DNA from: Streptomyces sp. H27-H5
GTDB lineage: Bacteria; Actinomycetota; Actinomycetes; Streptomycetales; Streptomycetaceae
Length of the DNA: 64,000 nt
Assembly (NCBI RefSeq): GCF_026627505.1
Contig: NZ_JAPNLK010000034.1
Coordinates: forward strand, 19,881-83,880
Direction of reading: 5' to 3'
The position numbers and the translations under genes are program-made. The first letter of the stretch is position 1; each line of letters begins with the position of its first letter. Under the pieces are notes generated by a model. The model made no database searches. It was not told the origin of the DNA and was given only the letters and a program-made list of their open reading frames with translations. Shown in pieces: positions 45,601 through 51,859 of the stretch.

Positions 45601-45644
45601 GCGATCGCCGCCGCCGTGGCCCGCTTCTTGCCCCTGAGCTGCAC
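42618..45644 (-). CDS. Secreted GH84-family beta-N-acetylglucosaminidase-like protein
   Basis: 1008 residues from GTG 45644 (GGGGAGG upstream). Signal peptide about 1-27; Pro/Ala/Ser linker to about 85; GH20b-like N-terminal domain (90-220); GH84 barrel from about 230 (VRGVTEGFYGDPW at 234-246, NRLLLAPGDDTYR at 264-276); all-beta and helical domains; and a C-terminal F5/8 type C (CBM32-like) domain (SAVLDGADTTRWSS, FRVQTSADGVTWH). GH84 enzymes use two adjacent aspartates in a FDD motif. Here that strand reads QFQDVS (345-350), so the first Asp is Gln347 and only Asp348 remains. It may bind or act differently on N-acetylglucosaminides or hyaluronan. Confidence 0.88.
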   Translation of the reverse strand: MQLRGKKRATAAAIAVMGTLLGGATASGPQVMSASPSAPDTPDTPPSTPGAGTAAANGAAPASSGVSPGPVLDPGSDTPRTAADGPAVWPRPQSMRADPAHAVPVGTEAVLVAAPDADPYAAEVVRTTLRGAGVRTLHERAPGDALPAHGLVVRLQGPDALAALRALGAAEAGDLPAGGYRIAVGRVGDRNTVALAGVGDDGLFNAAQTLRQLLPSGTAKAPGVRVRDWPTAPVRGVTEGFYGDPWTREQRLAQLDFMGRTKQNRLLLAPGDDTYRTTRWREDYPPERQAEFRALAERARANRVVLGWAVTPGQSMCLSSAAERAALTRKVDAMWDLGFRAFQLQFQDVSYTEWGCLEDRERYGRGPAAAAKAHAEVANELAAHLAARYPGAPALSLLPTEYFQDGSTGYRSALGGALNARVEVAWTGVGVVPRTITGRELAGARAAFGQHALVTMDNYPVNDWDPGRIFLGPYTGRDPVVAGASAGLMLNAMPQGTLSRIPVFTAADYAWNPRGYRAGESWAAAVRDLAGPDPRARKALAALAGNTASSGLKQEESAYLRPLVEEFWRARAAGDRAAGERLRAAFTVLREAPSRLPGLTGEAGPWLDRLSDYGTAGELAVDMLRAQARGDGTAAWKASRALAQARAGLAEAGDARVDTAVLDAFLTKATAESDSWTGASRTVGTVSRGADAWTVRLDGVRPVSAVTVMTDPLAPGTLATVEAHVPGEGWRKVADAGASGWTQADLRGLRADAVRLVWPGASPAVHHVVPWLGDGPAARFELAGGGRADVEIGGAPLRVSADLSALRPGEVRGPLSAAPPRGIAVRVPGEVKAPRGTLVSVPLEVTVAAGTPAGIYTVPVTFAGQSRTLTVRAVPRTGGPDLLRGAKASSSGDETPAFPASAVLDGADTTRWSSPPVDGAWWQAELAAPARIGLLTLRWQDAYPSAFRVQTSADGVTWHAAATVASRGGTDTVHLDAPGARFVRVTCDRRATRFGCSLWSATAQAVTP

Positions 45645-45675
45645 GGAGCCTCCCCGTCCCGAGTCGTCCCCCGCT

Positions 45676-45708
45676 CGTACGAACGAGCCAGAGCCCACCA
45701 TTCGTACG
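45676..45708. promoter_or_regulatory. Inverted repeat upstream of the GH84 gene
   Basis: CGTACGAA (45676-45683) and TTCGTACG (45701-45708) are perfect inverted copies 17 bases apart. The left copy also sits inside a small hairpin CTCGT-ACGA-ACGAG. The location, 32-64 bases upstream of the GTG, suits an operator; no regulator is identified. Confidence 0.4.
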
Positions 45709-45866
45709 GTGGGGGTGTCAATGCGGATGGGGGATCTGGAGCGGATTCGCCAGGAATGCGCGGCCGTCGACTGGGTAGGGCTGCGTTGGTCCGCTCTGTT
45801 CCGACACGCGTGCCACGAGGCTGTTCCCCGGGCACGTCCACCGAACCCGCTCGAAGGAGTGCTCAG

Positions 45867-46097
45867 ATGAACGTACGGACCACCCGCACGATCCGCACCG
45901 CCCGCAAACCCTCCGCCCATCCCATCGCCCCGCTCCACCACCTGCCGACCCAGGCAGGACTGCCGGACGCCCCCCTGACCAGCGAGCCCCCGCTCGCCGA
46001 CTCCGCGCACGCGCCGCTGACCAGCGAGCCGCCCCTCACCGCCGAGGCCCCGCTGACGAGCGAGCCGACCACACCCGCCGCGGCCGCGGGCAACTAG
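45867..46097 (+). CDS. Small protein with three APLTSEP repeats
   Basis: 76 residues from ATG 45867, preceded by a good AAGGAG site at a seven- to eight-base spacing. A basic N-terminus (MNVRTTRTIRTARKPSAH) is followed by three copies of a short acidic/proline repeat: DAPLTSEPPL, HAPLTSEPPL and EAPLTSEP. No signal peptide or cysteine. I do not recognise it. The layout, a leader-like half and a repeated core, resembles a ribosomally made peptide precursor, but no maturation genes are adjacent. The TAG stop lies in the CTAG that begins the MITE-like element, so the original 3' end may have been altered. Confidence 0.55.
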   Translation: MNVRTTRTIRTARKPSAHPIAPLHHLPTQAGLPDAPLTSEPPLADSAHAPLTSEPPLTAEAPLTSEPTTPAAAAGN

Positions 46098-46258
46098 TGC
46101 TGTGACCGGAAAGGTTCACCGTGTCACGGCGCCCGGCACGGCACCTCGCCGCGTTGTCGAACCGCCCGAGTACGTCCAGTACAAGCGGCAGTCCTCCGCC
46201 TTGCGATGCACCGCACCGGACACCGCGACCCGGCAAACCTTTCCGGCCACAGCACTAG
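46094..46258. mobile_element. 165-bp palindromic MITE-like element
   Basis: Begins CTAGTGCTGTGACCGGAAAG and ends with the inverted copy CTTTCCGGCCACAGCACTAG. The first 23 bases of the arms differ at one position, and similarity extends to about 56 bases per arm. The centre (about 46150-46200) is unpaired and has no ORF. CTAG at both ends is either part of the repeat or a target duplication. There is no transposase inside, so it is non-autonomous. It sits between the small repeat peptide and malQ. Confidence 0.8.
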
Positions 46259-46270
46259 ACAGGGACTGAC

Positions 46271-48247
46271 ATGGACGATCTCACCCGGCTCGCGGAACTG
46301 CACGGCATCGCCACCAGCTACCAGCCCGCCGCCGAGGTGACCGTCCAGGTCCCGCACGCCACCATCACGACGGTGCTGGCGTGCCTCGGGGTGCCCGCCG
46401 ACACGCCCGAGGAGATCCGGGCCGCCGTCACGGAAGCCGCCCTGGAGGCCGCCGTGCGGCCCCTGCCCCGCACGGTGGTGCACTGGCGGGGGGAGCCCCT
46501 GCCCGCCGCGCCGGCCGGGAGCCGGGTGCTGCTGGAGGACGGCGGGGAGGCCCCGTGGGGCCCGGACCTGCCGCTCGGCGTGCACCGGCTCACGGCCGAG
46601 GGGCCCGACGGTCGCACCGCCGAGGCCACGCTGATCGTGGCCCCCGACCGGGCCCCGGCCGCGCCCGGGCGGACGACCCACGGGCTGCTCGTCCAGCTCT
46701 ACTCGCTGCTGTCCGAGCGCTCCTGGGGCATGGGCGACCTCGGCGACCTGGCCGAACTCGCCCGCTGGGCGGGCCGCACCCACGGCGTCGGGTTCATCCA
46801 GGTCAACCCGCTGCACGCGGCCGTTCCCGGGACGCCGACCGACCCCTCCCCGTACCGGCCCTCCACCCGCCGCTTCCCGGACCCGGTCCACCTGCGCATC
46901 GAAGACGTGCCCGAGTACGCCCACTGCCCCGACCGGGAAGCCCTGGACGACCTCGCCGCACGCGGCGCCGAGCTGCGCCGCGCGGTCCTGGAGAAGGGCG
47001 AGCTCATCGACCGGGACGCCGTGTGGGAGCTGAAGCGGCGGGCCCTGGAGCTGCTGTACGCCGTTCCGCGCACGGCCGGACGCGCCGCGGCCTACGCCAC
47101 GTTCCGCGCCGAACAGGGGGACCCGCTGGACCGGCACGCGGCCTGGTGCGCCGGGCACGCCGGGGAGGATCCACGGGAGCGGGTCGACTTCCACCGCTGG
47201 CTGGTGTGGCTGACGGTCGAGCAGCTCGCCGCCGCCCAGAGCGCCGCCCGCGAGGCGGGCATGGCGGTCGGCATCGTGCACGACCTGGCGGTCGGCGTGC
47301 ATCCGCAGGGCTCGGACGTCGGCGGCCCGCGCCACTACGCCGAGGACATCTCCGTGGGCGCCCCGCCGGACGCCTTCAACGCGCGGGGCCAGGACTGGGG
47401 GCTGCCGCCCTGGCGGCCGGACGCGCTGGCCGCCGCCGGGTACGCGCCCTTCCGGGACCTGCTGCGCGGGGTGTTCCGGTACGCGGGCGCGCTGCGCATC
47501 GACCACGTCATGGGGCTGTTCCGGCTCTGGTGGATCCCCCGGGGCACCCCGCCCGCGGAGGGCACGTACGTCTCGCACGACGGCGAGGCGATGCTGGCGG
47601 TCCTGGTCCTGGAGGCCCACCGGGCCGGGGCCCTGGTCGTCGGCGAGGACCTCGGGACGGTGGAGCCCCGGGTCCGCGACGCCCTGGCCCGGCGCGGGGT
47701 GCTCGGCACCTCGGTGCTGTGGTTCGAGCGCGACTGGGCGGGCGGCGGAGCCCCGCTGGAGCCCGAGGAGTGGCGGGCGGACTGCCTGGCGACGGCCACG
47801 ACGCACGACCTGCCGCCCACCGCCGCGAAGCTGGCCGGCGCCCACGTCGAACTGCGCGACCGACTCGGTCTGCTCGCCCGCCCGGTGGAGGTGGAACGGG
47901 CCGAGGACGAGGCCGACACCGCCGAGTGGCTGGCCGTGCTCGACCGGCTCGGGCTGGAGACGAAGGACGAGGAGTCCGCCGTGCTGGCCCTGTACGGCTT
48001 CCTGCTGCGCACGCCCGCCCGGCTGGTCGGCGTGTGGCTGCCGGACGCGGTGGGGGACCGACGGCCGCAGAACCTGCCGGGGACCTGGGACCAGTACCCC
48101 AACTGGCGGCTGCCGATCGCCGACGGTTCGGGGCGGCCGCTGACGCTGGAGGCGCTGACGGCCTCACCGCGCGCGAATGCCCTGTTGAGCGCGGTGCGTG
48201 AGGGCGTACGGACCCGTACGGCACCCCCGGGCGCGCGCTCCGTTTAG
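46271..48247 (+). CDS. malQ: 4-alpha-glucanotransferase (amylomaltase)
   Basis: 658 residues, GH77. After an N-terminal actinobacterial extension (1-130) the barrel begins GLLVQLYSLLSERSWGMGDL. Catalytic residues: nucleophile Asp in LRIDHVMGLFRLWWIP, acid/base Glu in VVGEDLGTVEP, stabilising Asp in TTHDLPPTA. It moves alpha-1,4-glucan segments between maltodextrins or onto glucose in glycogen and maltose metabolism. It starts 12 bases after the MITE-like element, so that element probably now supplies or interrupts part of its leader. Confidence 0.95.
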   Translation: MDDLTRLAELHGIATSYQPAAEVTVQVPHATITTVLACLGVPADTPEEIRAAVTEAALEAAVRPLPRTVVHWRGEPLPAAPAGSRVLLEDGGEAPWGPDLPLGVHRLTAEGPDGRTAEATLIVAPDRAPAAPGRTTHGLLVQLYSLLSERSWGMGDLGDLAELARWAGRTHGVGFIQVNPLHAAVPGTPTDPSPYRPSTRRFPDPVHLRIEDVPEYAHCPDREALDDLAARGAELRRAVLEKGELIDRDAVWELKRRALELLYAVPRTAGRAAAYATFRAEQGDPLDRHAAWCAGHAGEDPRERVDFHRWLVWLTVEQLAAAQSAAREAGMAVGIVHDLAVGVHPQGSDVGGPRHYAEDISVGAPPDAFNARGQDWGLPPWRPDALAAAGYAPFRDLLRGVFRYAGALRIDHVMGLFRLWWIPRGTPPAEGTYVSHDGEAMLAVLVLEAHRAGALVVGEDLGTVEPRVRDALARRGVLGTSVLWFERDWAGGGAPLEPEEWRADCLATATTHDLPPTAAKLAGAHVELRDRLGLLARPVEVERAEDEADTAEWLAVLDRLGLETKDEESAVLALYGFLLRTPARLVGVWLPDAVGDRRPQNLPGTWDQYPNWRLPIADGSGRPLTLEALTASPRANALLSAVREGVRTRTAPPGARSV

Positions 48248-48267
48248 GTGTTCGCTACTTTTGCACC

Positions 48268-48507
48268 GTGGACAAGAAGAACGCACTGCGCGCCGGCGCC
48301 GTCACGGCCGGAACGACGCTGATGATGCTGCTGATGACGTCTCCCGCCCTCGCGCTGACCCGCGACGACGGCGACGACCCGGCTCCGCCCCTGAGCATTG
48401 GCGAGACGCTCGGCCTGTTCGTGGCCACGCCGATCGTGCTGTTCCTGGTCATCGCGGGCCTCGTCATGGTGGGCGACAAGTCGCGCAAGCAGCAGGCCAC
48501 GGACTGA
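48268..48507 (+). CDS. Small membrane protein, conserved in actinomycetes
   Basis: 79 residues from GTG 48268. An N-terminal hydrophobic segment GTTLMMLLMTSPALALT (signal or first helix), an acidic loop TRDDGDDPAPP, a second helix ETLGLFVATPIVLFLVIAGLVMVG (about 46-69) and a basic end (DKSRKQQATD). Short two-helix proteins of this form are common in Streptomyces. Function unknown. It follows malQ by 20 bases and ends at a hairpin. Confidence 0.8.
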   Translation: MDKKNALRAGAVTAGTTLMMLLMTSPALALTRDDGDDPAPPLSIGETLGLFVATPIVLFLVIAGLVMVGDKSRKQQATD

Positions 48508-48518
48508 CGTCCGCTCAC

Positions 48519-48545
48519 GTGACCGCCCCCGCGGCGGGTGGTCAC
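48519..48545 (+). terminator. Hairpin after the small membrane protein
   Basis: GTGACCGCCC / GGGTGGTCAC (nine of ten paired) with a seven-base loop, 11 bases beyond the stop. Likely terminator of the malQ unit. Confidence 0.65.
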
Positions 48546-48559
48546 CCTTCATGACTTCC

Positions 48560-48619
48560 GGGGCGCCGGGGGTCCGTACGCCGACGCGTGTCGGTCGTGT
48601 CGCGGACCCCCGGCGCCCC
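48560..48619. terminator. Long nested hairpin between malQ unit and marR
   Basis: Perfect 17-base stem GGGGCGCCGGGGGTCCG (48560-48576) with its inverse at 48603-48619. The 26-base loop itself contains CCGAC-GCGT-GTCGG (48581-48594). Lies between convergent genes and can work in both directions. Confidence 0.75.
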
Positions 48620-48674
48620 GTCGTGTTCCCGGGGTCCCGGCCGGCGACGTGCGCGGGGCCCCGACGGCAGGCCT

Positions 48675-49172
48675 TCACGGGGTTCCGGCGAGCAGCTTCC
48701 TGAGCAGGCCCGTGAGCACCTCCACCTCCTGCGGGTCGAGCCCGGTGAGCGCGGCGCGCTGTACCTCCAGGCCCGCGGTGACGGCCTCGTCGATGAGCGT
48801 CAGACCCCGGTCGGTGATGGTCACGTGGAGCCCGCGCCGGTCGTGCGGATCGGGGCTGCGGGTCAGCAGTCCGGCCTTCTCCAGCTTGTCCAGACGCCCC
48901 GTCATGCCGCCGGTGGTGAGCATCAGCGTCGCGGACAGCTGCCGGGGCGAGAGGGTGTACGGGATTCCGGATCGCCTCAGGGTGGCGACGACGTCGAACT
49001 CCCCGCGGGAGATCCCGTAGCGGTTGTAGGTCCGCTCCATCTCGTCGCCCATGGCCTTGGTGATCCGGTAGATCCGGCCGAAGACGGCCATGGGTGCGGT
49101 GTCGAGATCCGGTCGTACGGCGTACCACTGGGCGGCGATCGCGTCGACGGCGTCCTTGTTGTCCTCGGTCAT
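48675..49172 (-). CDS. MarR-family transcriptional regulator
   Basis: 165 residues from ATG 49172. Winged helix: ISRGEFDVVATLRRSG, SPRQLSATLMLTTGGMTGRLDKLEKAGLL (in parts), and wing SPDPHDRRGLHVTITDRG. A LEAFLET/MarR-type dimer that usually represses a divergent efflux gene and is released by ligand. Here the divergent gene is a decayed MFS exporter. A large palindrome occupies the shared promoter region. Confidence 0.93.
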   Translation of the reverse strand: MTEDNKDAVDAIAAQWYAVRPDLDTAPMAVFGRIYRITKAMGDEMERTYNRYGISRGEFDVVATLRRSGIPYTLSPRQLSATLMLTTGGMTGRLDKLEKAGLLTRSPDPHDRRGLHVTITDRGLTLIDEAVTAGLEVQRAALTGLDPQEVEVLTGLLRKLLAGTP

Positions 49173-49213
49173 GGGCGCAGTATCCGGCTTCCGTTTGATT
49201 GAACGCAAGAAAG

Positions 49214-49257
49214 TTGCTTGACGGAAAGTAGCTTAGGGCTAAGCTACTTCCAAGCAA
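49214..49257. promoter_or_regulatory. Nested dyad in the marR/MFS promoter region
   Basis: Inner perfect palindrome AAGTAGCTTAG-GG-CTAAGCTACTT (49226-49249), flanked by outer arms TTGCTTG (49214-49220) and CAAGCAA (49251-49257). TTGACG at 49218-49223 could be a -35 for the plus strand, with TAAGCT 16 bases further on. This is the expected MarR operator for both directions. Confidence 0.75.
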
Positions 49258-49278
49258 TCTAACGGGGGAGTGGTCCAC

Positions 49279-49814
49279 GTGGGCGAGGACAACGCGAGGC
49301 GGCGGCCGGCGGGGGAACGGGTGGAGGGGGAGCGGGGTCCCTGCTCCTCGGGGTGGGGATCAGCGCGATCGGGATCGGCATGTACGTCCCCTTCTCGCTC
49401 GTCTTCTTCCACCACGTCACGGGACTCTCCTTCGCTCTCGTCGGCGTCGTGCTCACCGTGACCGGCCTGGCCGGGTCGGCCGCCCCCGAGGCCGTACGCG
49501 GCCGCTACCTCGCCACCTCCCAACTGTCGTACTCCCTGGCCTCGGCCCTGGCCCCGTCCCTGTTCACTGCCCTGCTCTCGGTCGACGGCCGACTGCCCTG
49601 GGCCGTCCTGACCGGGGCCGCCCTCGGCGCCGCACTGGCCCTGACCCGGCTGGAGCGCCGACTCCCGGCGGAGGCCGTGTACGCGACGCCCCCGGCCGCG
49701 GCGGCGACTCCGACGCCCGCACCGACCCCGACGTCCGCACCGACCCCGGCGACCGCGACGCCCGCAACGGCTGGTGCGCCGATCCCCCGCGAGCGCGTCG
49801 CCGGCGCCGCCTGA
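49279..49814 (+). pseudogene. MFS transporter, frameshifted and internally deleted
   Basis: From GTG 49279 the frame reads GEDNARRRPAGERVEGERG, then at about 49337 a missing G shifts it. The correct continuation (SLLLGVGISAIGIGMYVPF, helix 1) is in another frame. After helix 2 (SFALVGVVLTVTGLAG) the sequence jumps directly to AVRGRYLATSQLSYSLASAL and WAVLTGAALGAAL, the last two helices of an MFS protein, then a Thr/Pro/Ala tail. About eight helices (roughly 250 residues) are missing. An internal ATG in the second frame could make a 150-residue fragment, but not a transporter. Confidence 0.8.
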
Positions 49815-49867
49815 GTCGGGCTCCGGTCCCGCTCCCTTGTCTTCTCCCATCCGTCCGAGGAGTTCTC

Positions 49868-50839
49868 GTGAACCGCTTCGCCACCGTCGCCCTGACCGCC
49901 CTGGCCCCCGTCTCCTGGGGTTCCACCTACGCCGTCGCCACCGAACTGCTGCCGCCCGACCGGCCCCTGTTCACCGGGGTCATGCGGGCCCTGCCCGCCG
50001 GACTGCTGCTCGTCGCCCTGTCCCGGACCCTCCCCAAGGGCGCGTGGTGGTGGAAGTCGGCGGTCCTGGGCACCCTCAACATCGGCGCCTTCTTCCCGCT
50101 GCTCTTCCTCTCCGCCTACCGGCTGCCGGGCGGAGTCGCCGCCGTGCTCGGCGCCGCCGGACCGCTGTTCGTCGTCGGGCTCGCCGCGCTGCTCCTGGGG
50201 GAGCGGGCGCGGATGCGGACCGTACTCGCCGCCGTCGTCGCCGCGTTCGGGGTGAGCATGGTCGTCCTGACCGCGCAGGCCCGGCTGGACCTCGTCGGGA
50301 TCGTCGCCGGAGTGGTCTCCTCCGCCTCCATGGCCGCCGGCACCGTGATGACCAAGCGCTGGGGACGCCCCGAGGGCGTCGGCCCGCTGGCCGTGACCGG
50401 CTGGCAGCTCACCGCCGGAGGCCTGTTCATCATCCCGATCGCCGCCCTCGTGGAGGGGGCGCCGCCCGCCCTCGACGGCAAGGCCCTCCTCGGCTACGGC
50501 TACATGATGCTGATCAACACCGGGATCGCGTACTGGCTCTGGTTCCGCGGCATCGGCAAGCTGACCGCCACCTCCGTCACCCTGCTCGGCCCGCTGTCCC
50601 CGCTCACCGCCGCCGTCATCGGCTGGGCCGCCCTCGGTCAGGCGTTGACCCCGGTGCAGGTGCTGGGCATGGCGATCGCCTTCGGCGCGACCGTGGCGGG
50701 GCAGCTCGCGCAGCGGACGCCCAAGGCGCCCGGACCGGCGGACGAGGCTGAGGTGATCCCCGTCGAAACGTTCAGTTCTGCTGAAAAGAACGATCGTAAT
50801 GTTTCGATGGACCTGGGCAATGGTGCGATGCGACGGTAG
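49868..50839 (+). CDS. EamA-family drug/metabolite exporter, first
   Basis: 323 residues from GTG 49868 with GAGGAG. Two EamA repeats of five helices each (LTALAPVSWGSTYAVATELL; VGIVAGVVSSASMAAGTVM; ending VLGMAIAFGATVAGQLA). Ten membrane helices are predicted, then a hydrophilic tail EVIPVETFSSAEKND. Members export amino acids, purines or small toxic metabolites. Follows the MFS pseudogene and precedes a second EamA gene. Confidence 0.9.
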   Translation: MNRFATVALTALAPVSWGSTYAVATELLPPDRPLFTGVMRALPAGLLLVALSRTLPKGAWWWKSAVLGTLNIGAFFPLLFLSAYRLPGGVAAVLGAAGPLFVVGLAALLLGERARMRTVLAAVVAAFGVSMVVLTAQARLDLVGIVAGVVSSASMAAGTVMTKRWGRPEGVGPLAVTGWQLTAGGLFIIPIAALVEGAPPALDGKALLGYGYMMLINTGIAYWLWFRGIGKLTATSVTLLGPLSPLTAAVIGWAALGQALTPVQVLGMAIAFGATVAGQLAQRTPKAPGPADEAEVIPVETFSSAEKNDRNVSMDLGNGAMRR

Positions 50840-50849
50840 ATCCCACACT

Positions 50850-50881
50850 GCGGTGGATCACACCGCGGTGGAGAACACCGC
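50850..50881. promoter_or_regulatory. Tandem GCGGTG-N5-CACCGC dyads
   Basis: Two overlapping dyads: GCGGTG-gatca-CACCGC (50850-50866) and GCGGTG-gagaa-CACCGC (50865-50881), period 15 bases. They lie just upstream of the second EamA gene's ribosome site. A divergently absent but nearby LysR regulator (51860) could use such repeated arms; this link is inference. Confidence 0.5.
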
Positions 50882-50910
50882 CGCACCCCACCCTCAGGAG
50901 GAGACACCCA

Positions 50911-51849
50911 GTGGCCGTCACGGACCGCGCCCGCACCGTTTCGCAGACCCGGCAGCCCGAGCGCCCCGGAGGCACCGGCGCGAAGGGGGCCGCCGGACTC
51001 GGCGTCGCGCTCGCCCTGGTGGCGACGGTCGTCTGGTCCGGCAGCTTCGTCGCCACCCGCGGCATGGCCGACAGCGTGCCCCCGATCCAGGCCGTCTTCT
51101 GGCGCTGGCTCATCGCCGCGGTGGCCGTCGCCCCCTTCGCCGCCCGCCAGGCCTGGGCCCAGCGGGCCCTGCTCCGCGCCCACCTCGGCTACGTGTGCCT
51201 GGCCACCCTCTTCGGCGTCACCCTGTACAACACCCTCGTCCACCAGGCCGGACTGACCACCTCCGCCTCCAACATGGGCATGATCATGGCCGCTTCGCCG
51301 GTCATCATGGCCCTGTACGCCCGCCTCGGCGGCGAACGACTCGGAGCCCGCCGCGTCCTCGGCATGCTGCTGGCCGCCTTCGGGGTGCTGCTCCTCGTCG
51401 GGGACGGCTCGCTCGGCTTCGACTTCACCGCCGGCGACCTGTGGATGTTCGGCGCCGCCCTCTCCTTCGCCACCTACAGCGCCCTGCTCAAGCGCAAGCC
51501 CGCCGAACTGGGCGGACTCGCCTTCCTCCTCGCCACCTTCGTGCTCGGCGCGCTGATGTTGGCGCCCGCGTACGCCGTGTCCCTGTCCGTCCAGGGCGGC
51601 TTCGCCCTCACCCCCGCCGCCGGGGGCATGCTGCTCTACGTCGGCGTGATGTCCTCCGCCGTCGCCTTCTTCGCCTGGAACAAGGCCGTCGCGGTGATCG
51701 GCGCCGCCCGCGCCGGCGTCGTGTACTACCTCCAGCCCGTCTGCGTCGCCGGCCTCGGACTGCTGCTGCTGGGCGAGCGGACCGGACCCGCCCAACTCCT
51801 CTGCATGGCGCTGATCCTGGGCGGCGTGGCCCTCGGTGCCCGGCGGTAG
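50911..51849 (+). CDS. EamA-family drug/metabolite exporter, second
   Basis: 312 residues from GTG 50911 (AGGAGGAGACACCCA upstream). Ten membrane helices in two EamA halves (LALVATVVWSGSFVATRGMA; YVCLATLFGVTLYNTLV; DLWMFGAALSFATYSALLK; GVVYYLQPVCVAGLGLLLLG). A basic cytosolic N-terminus. Related to but clearly diverged from the preceding exporter. The LysR regulator gene starts ten bases after its stop. Confidence 0.9.
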   Translation: MAVTDRARTVSQTRQPERPGGTGAKGAAGLGVALALVATVVWSGSFVATRGMADSVPPIQAVFWRWLIAAVAVAPFAARQAWAQRALLRAHLGYVCLATLFGVTLYNTLVHQAGLTTSASNMGMIMAASPVIMALYARLGGERLGARRVLGMLLAAFGVLLLVGDGSLGFDFTAGDLWMFGAALSFATYSALLKRKPAELGGLAFLLATFVLGALMLAPAYAVSLSVQGGFALTPAAGGMLLYVGVMSSAVAFFAWNKAVAVIGAARAGVVYYLQPVCVAGLGLLLLGERTGPAQLLCMALILGGVALGARR

Positions 51850-51859
51850 GTTCGGTCTC

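Noticed and set aside
48238..48280. Fusion of malQ with the small membrane protein
   Set aside because: A clear TAG ends malQ, and the small protein begins 20 bases later in its own frame with a typical hydrophobic N-terminus.
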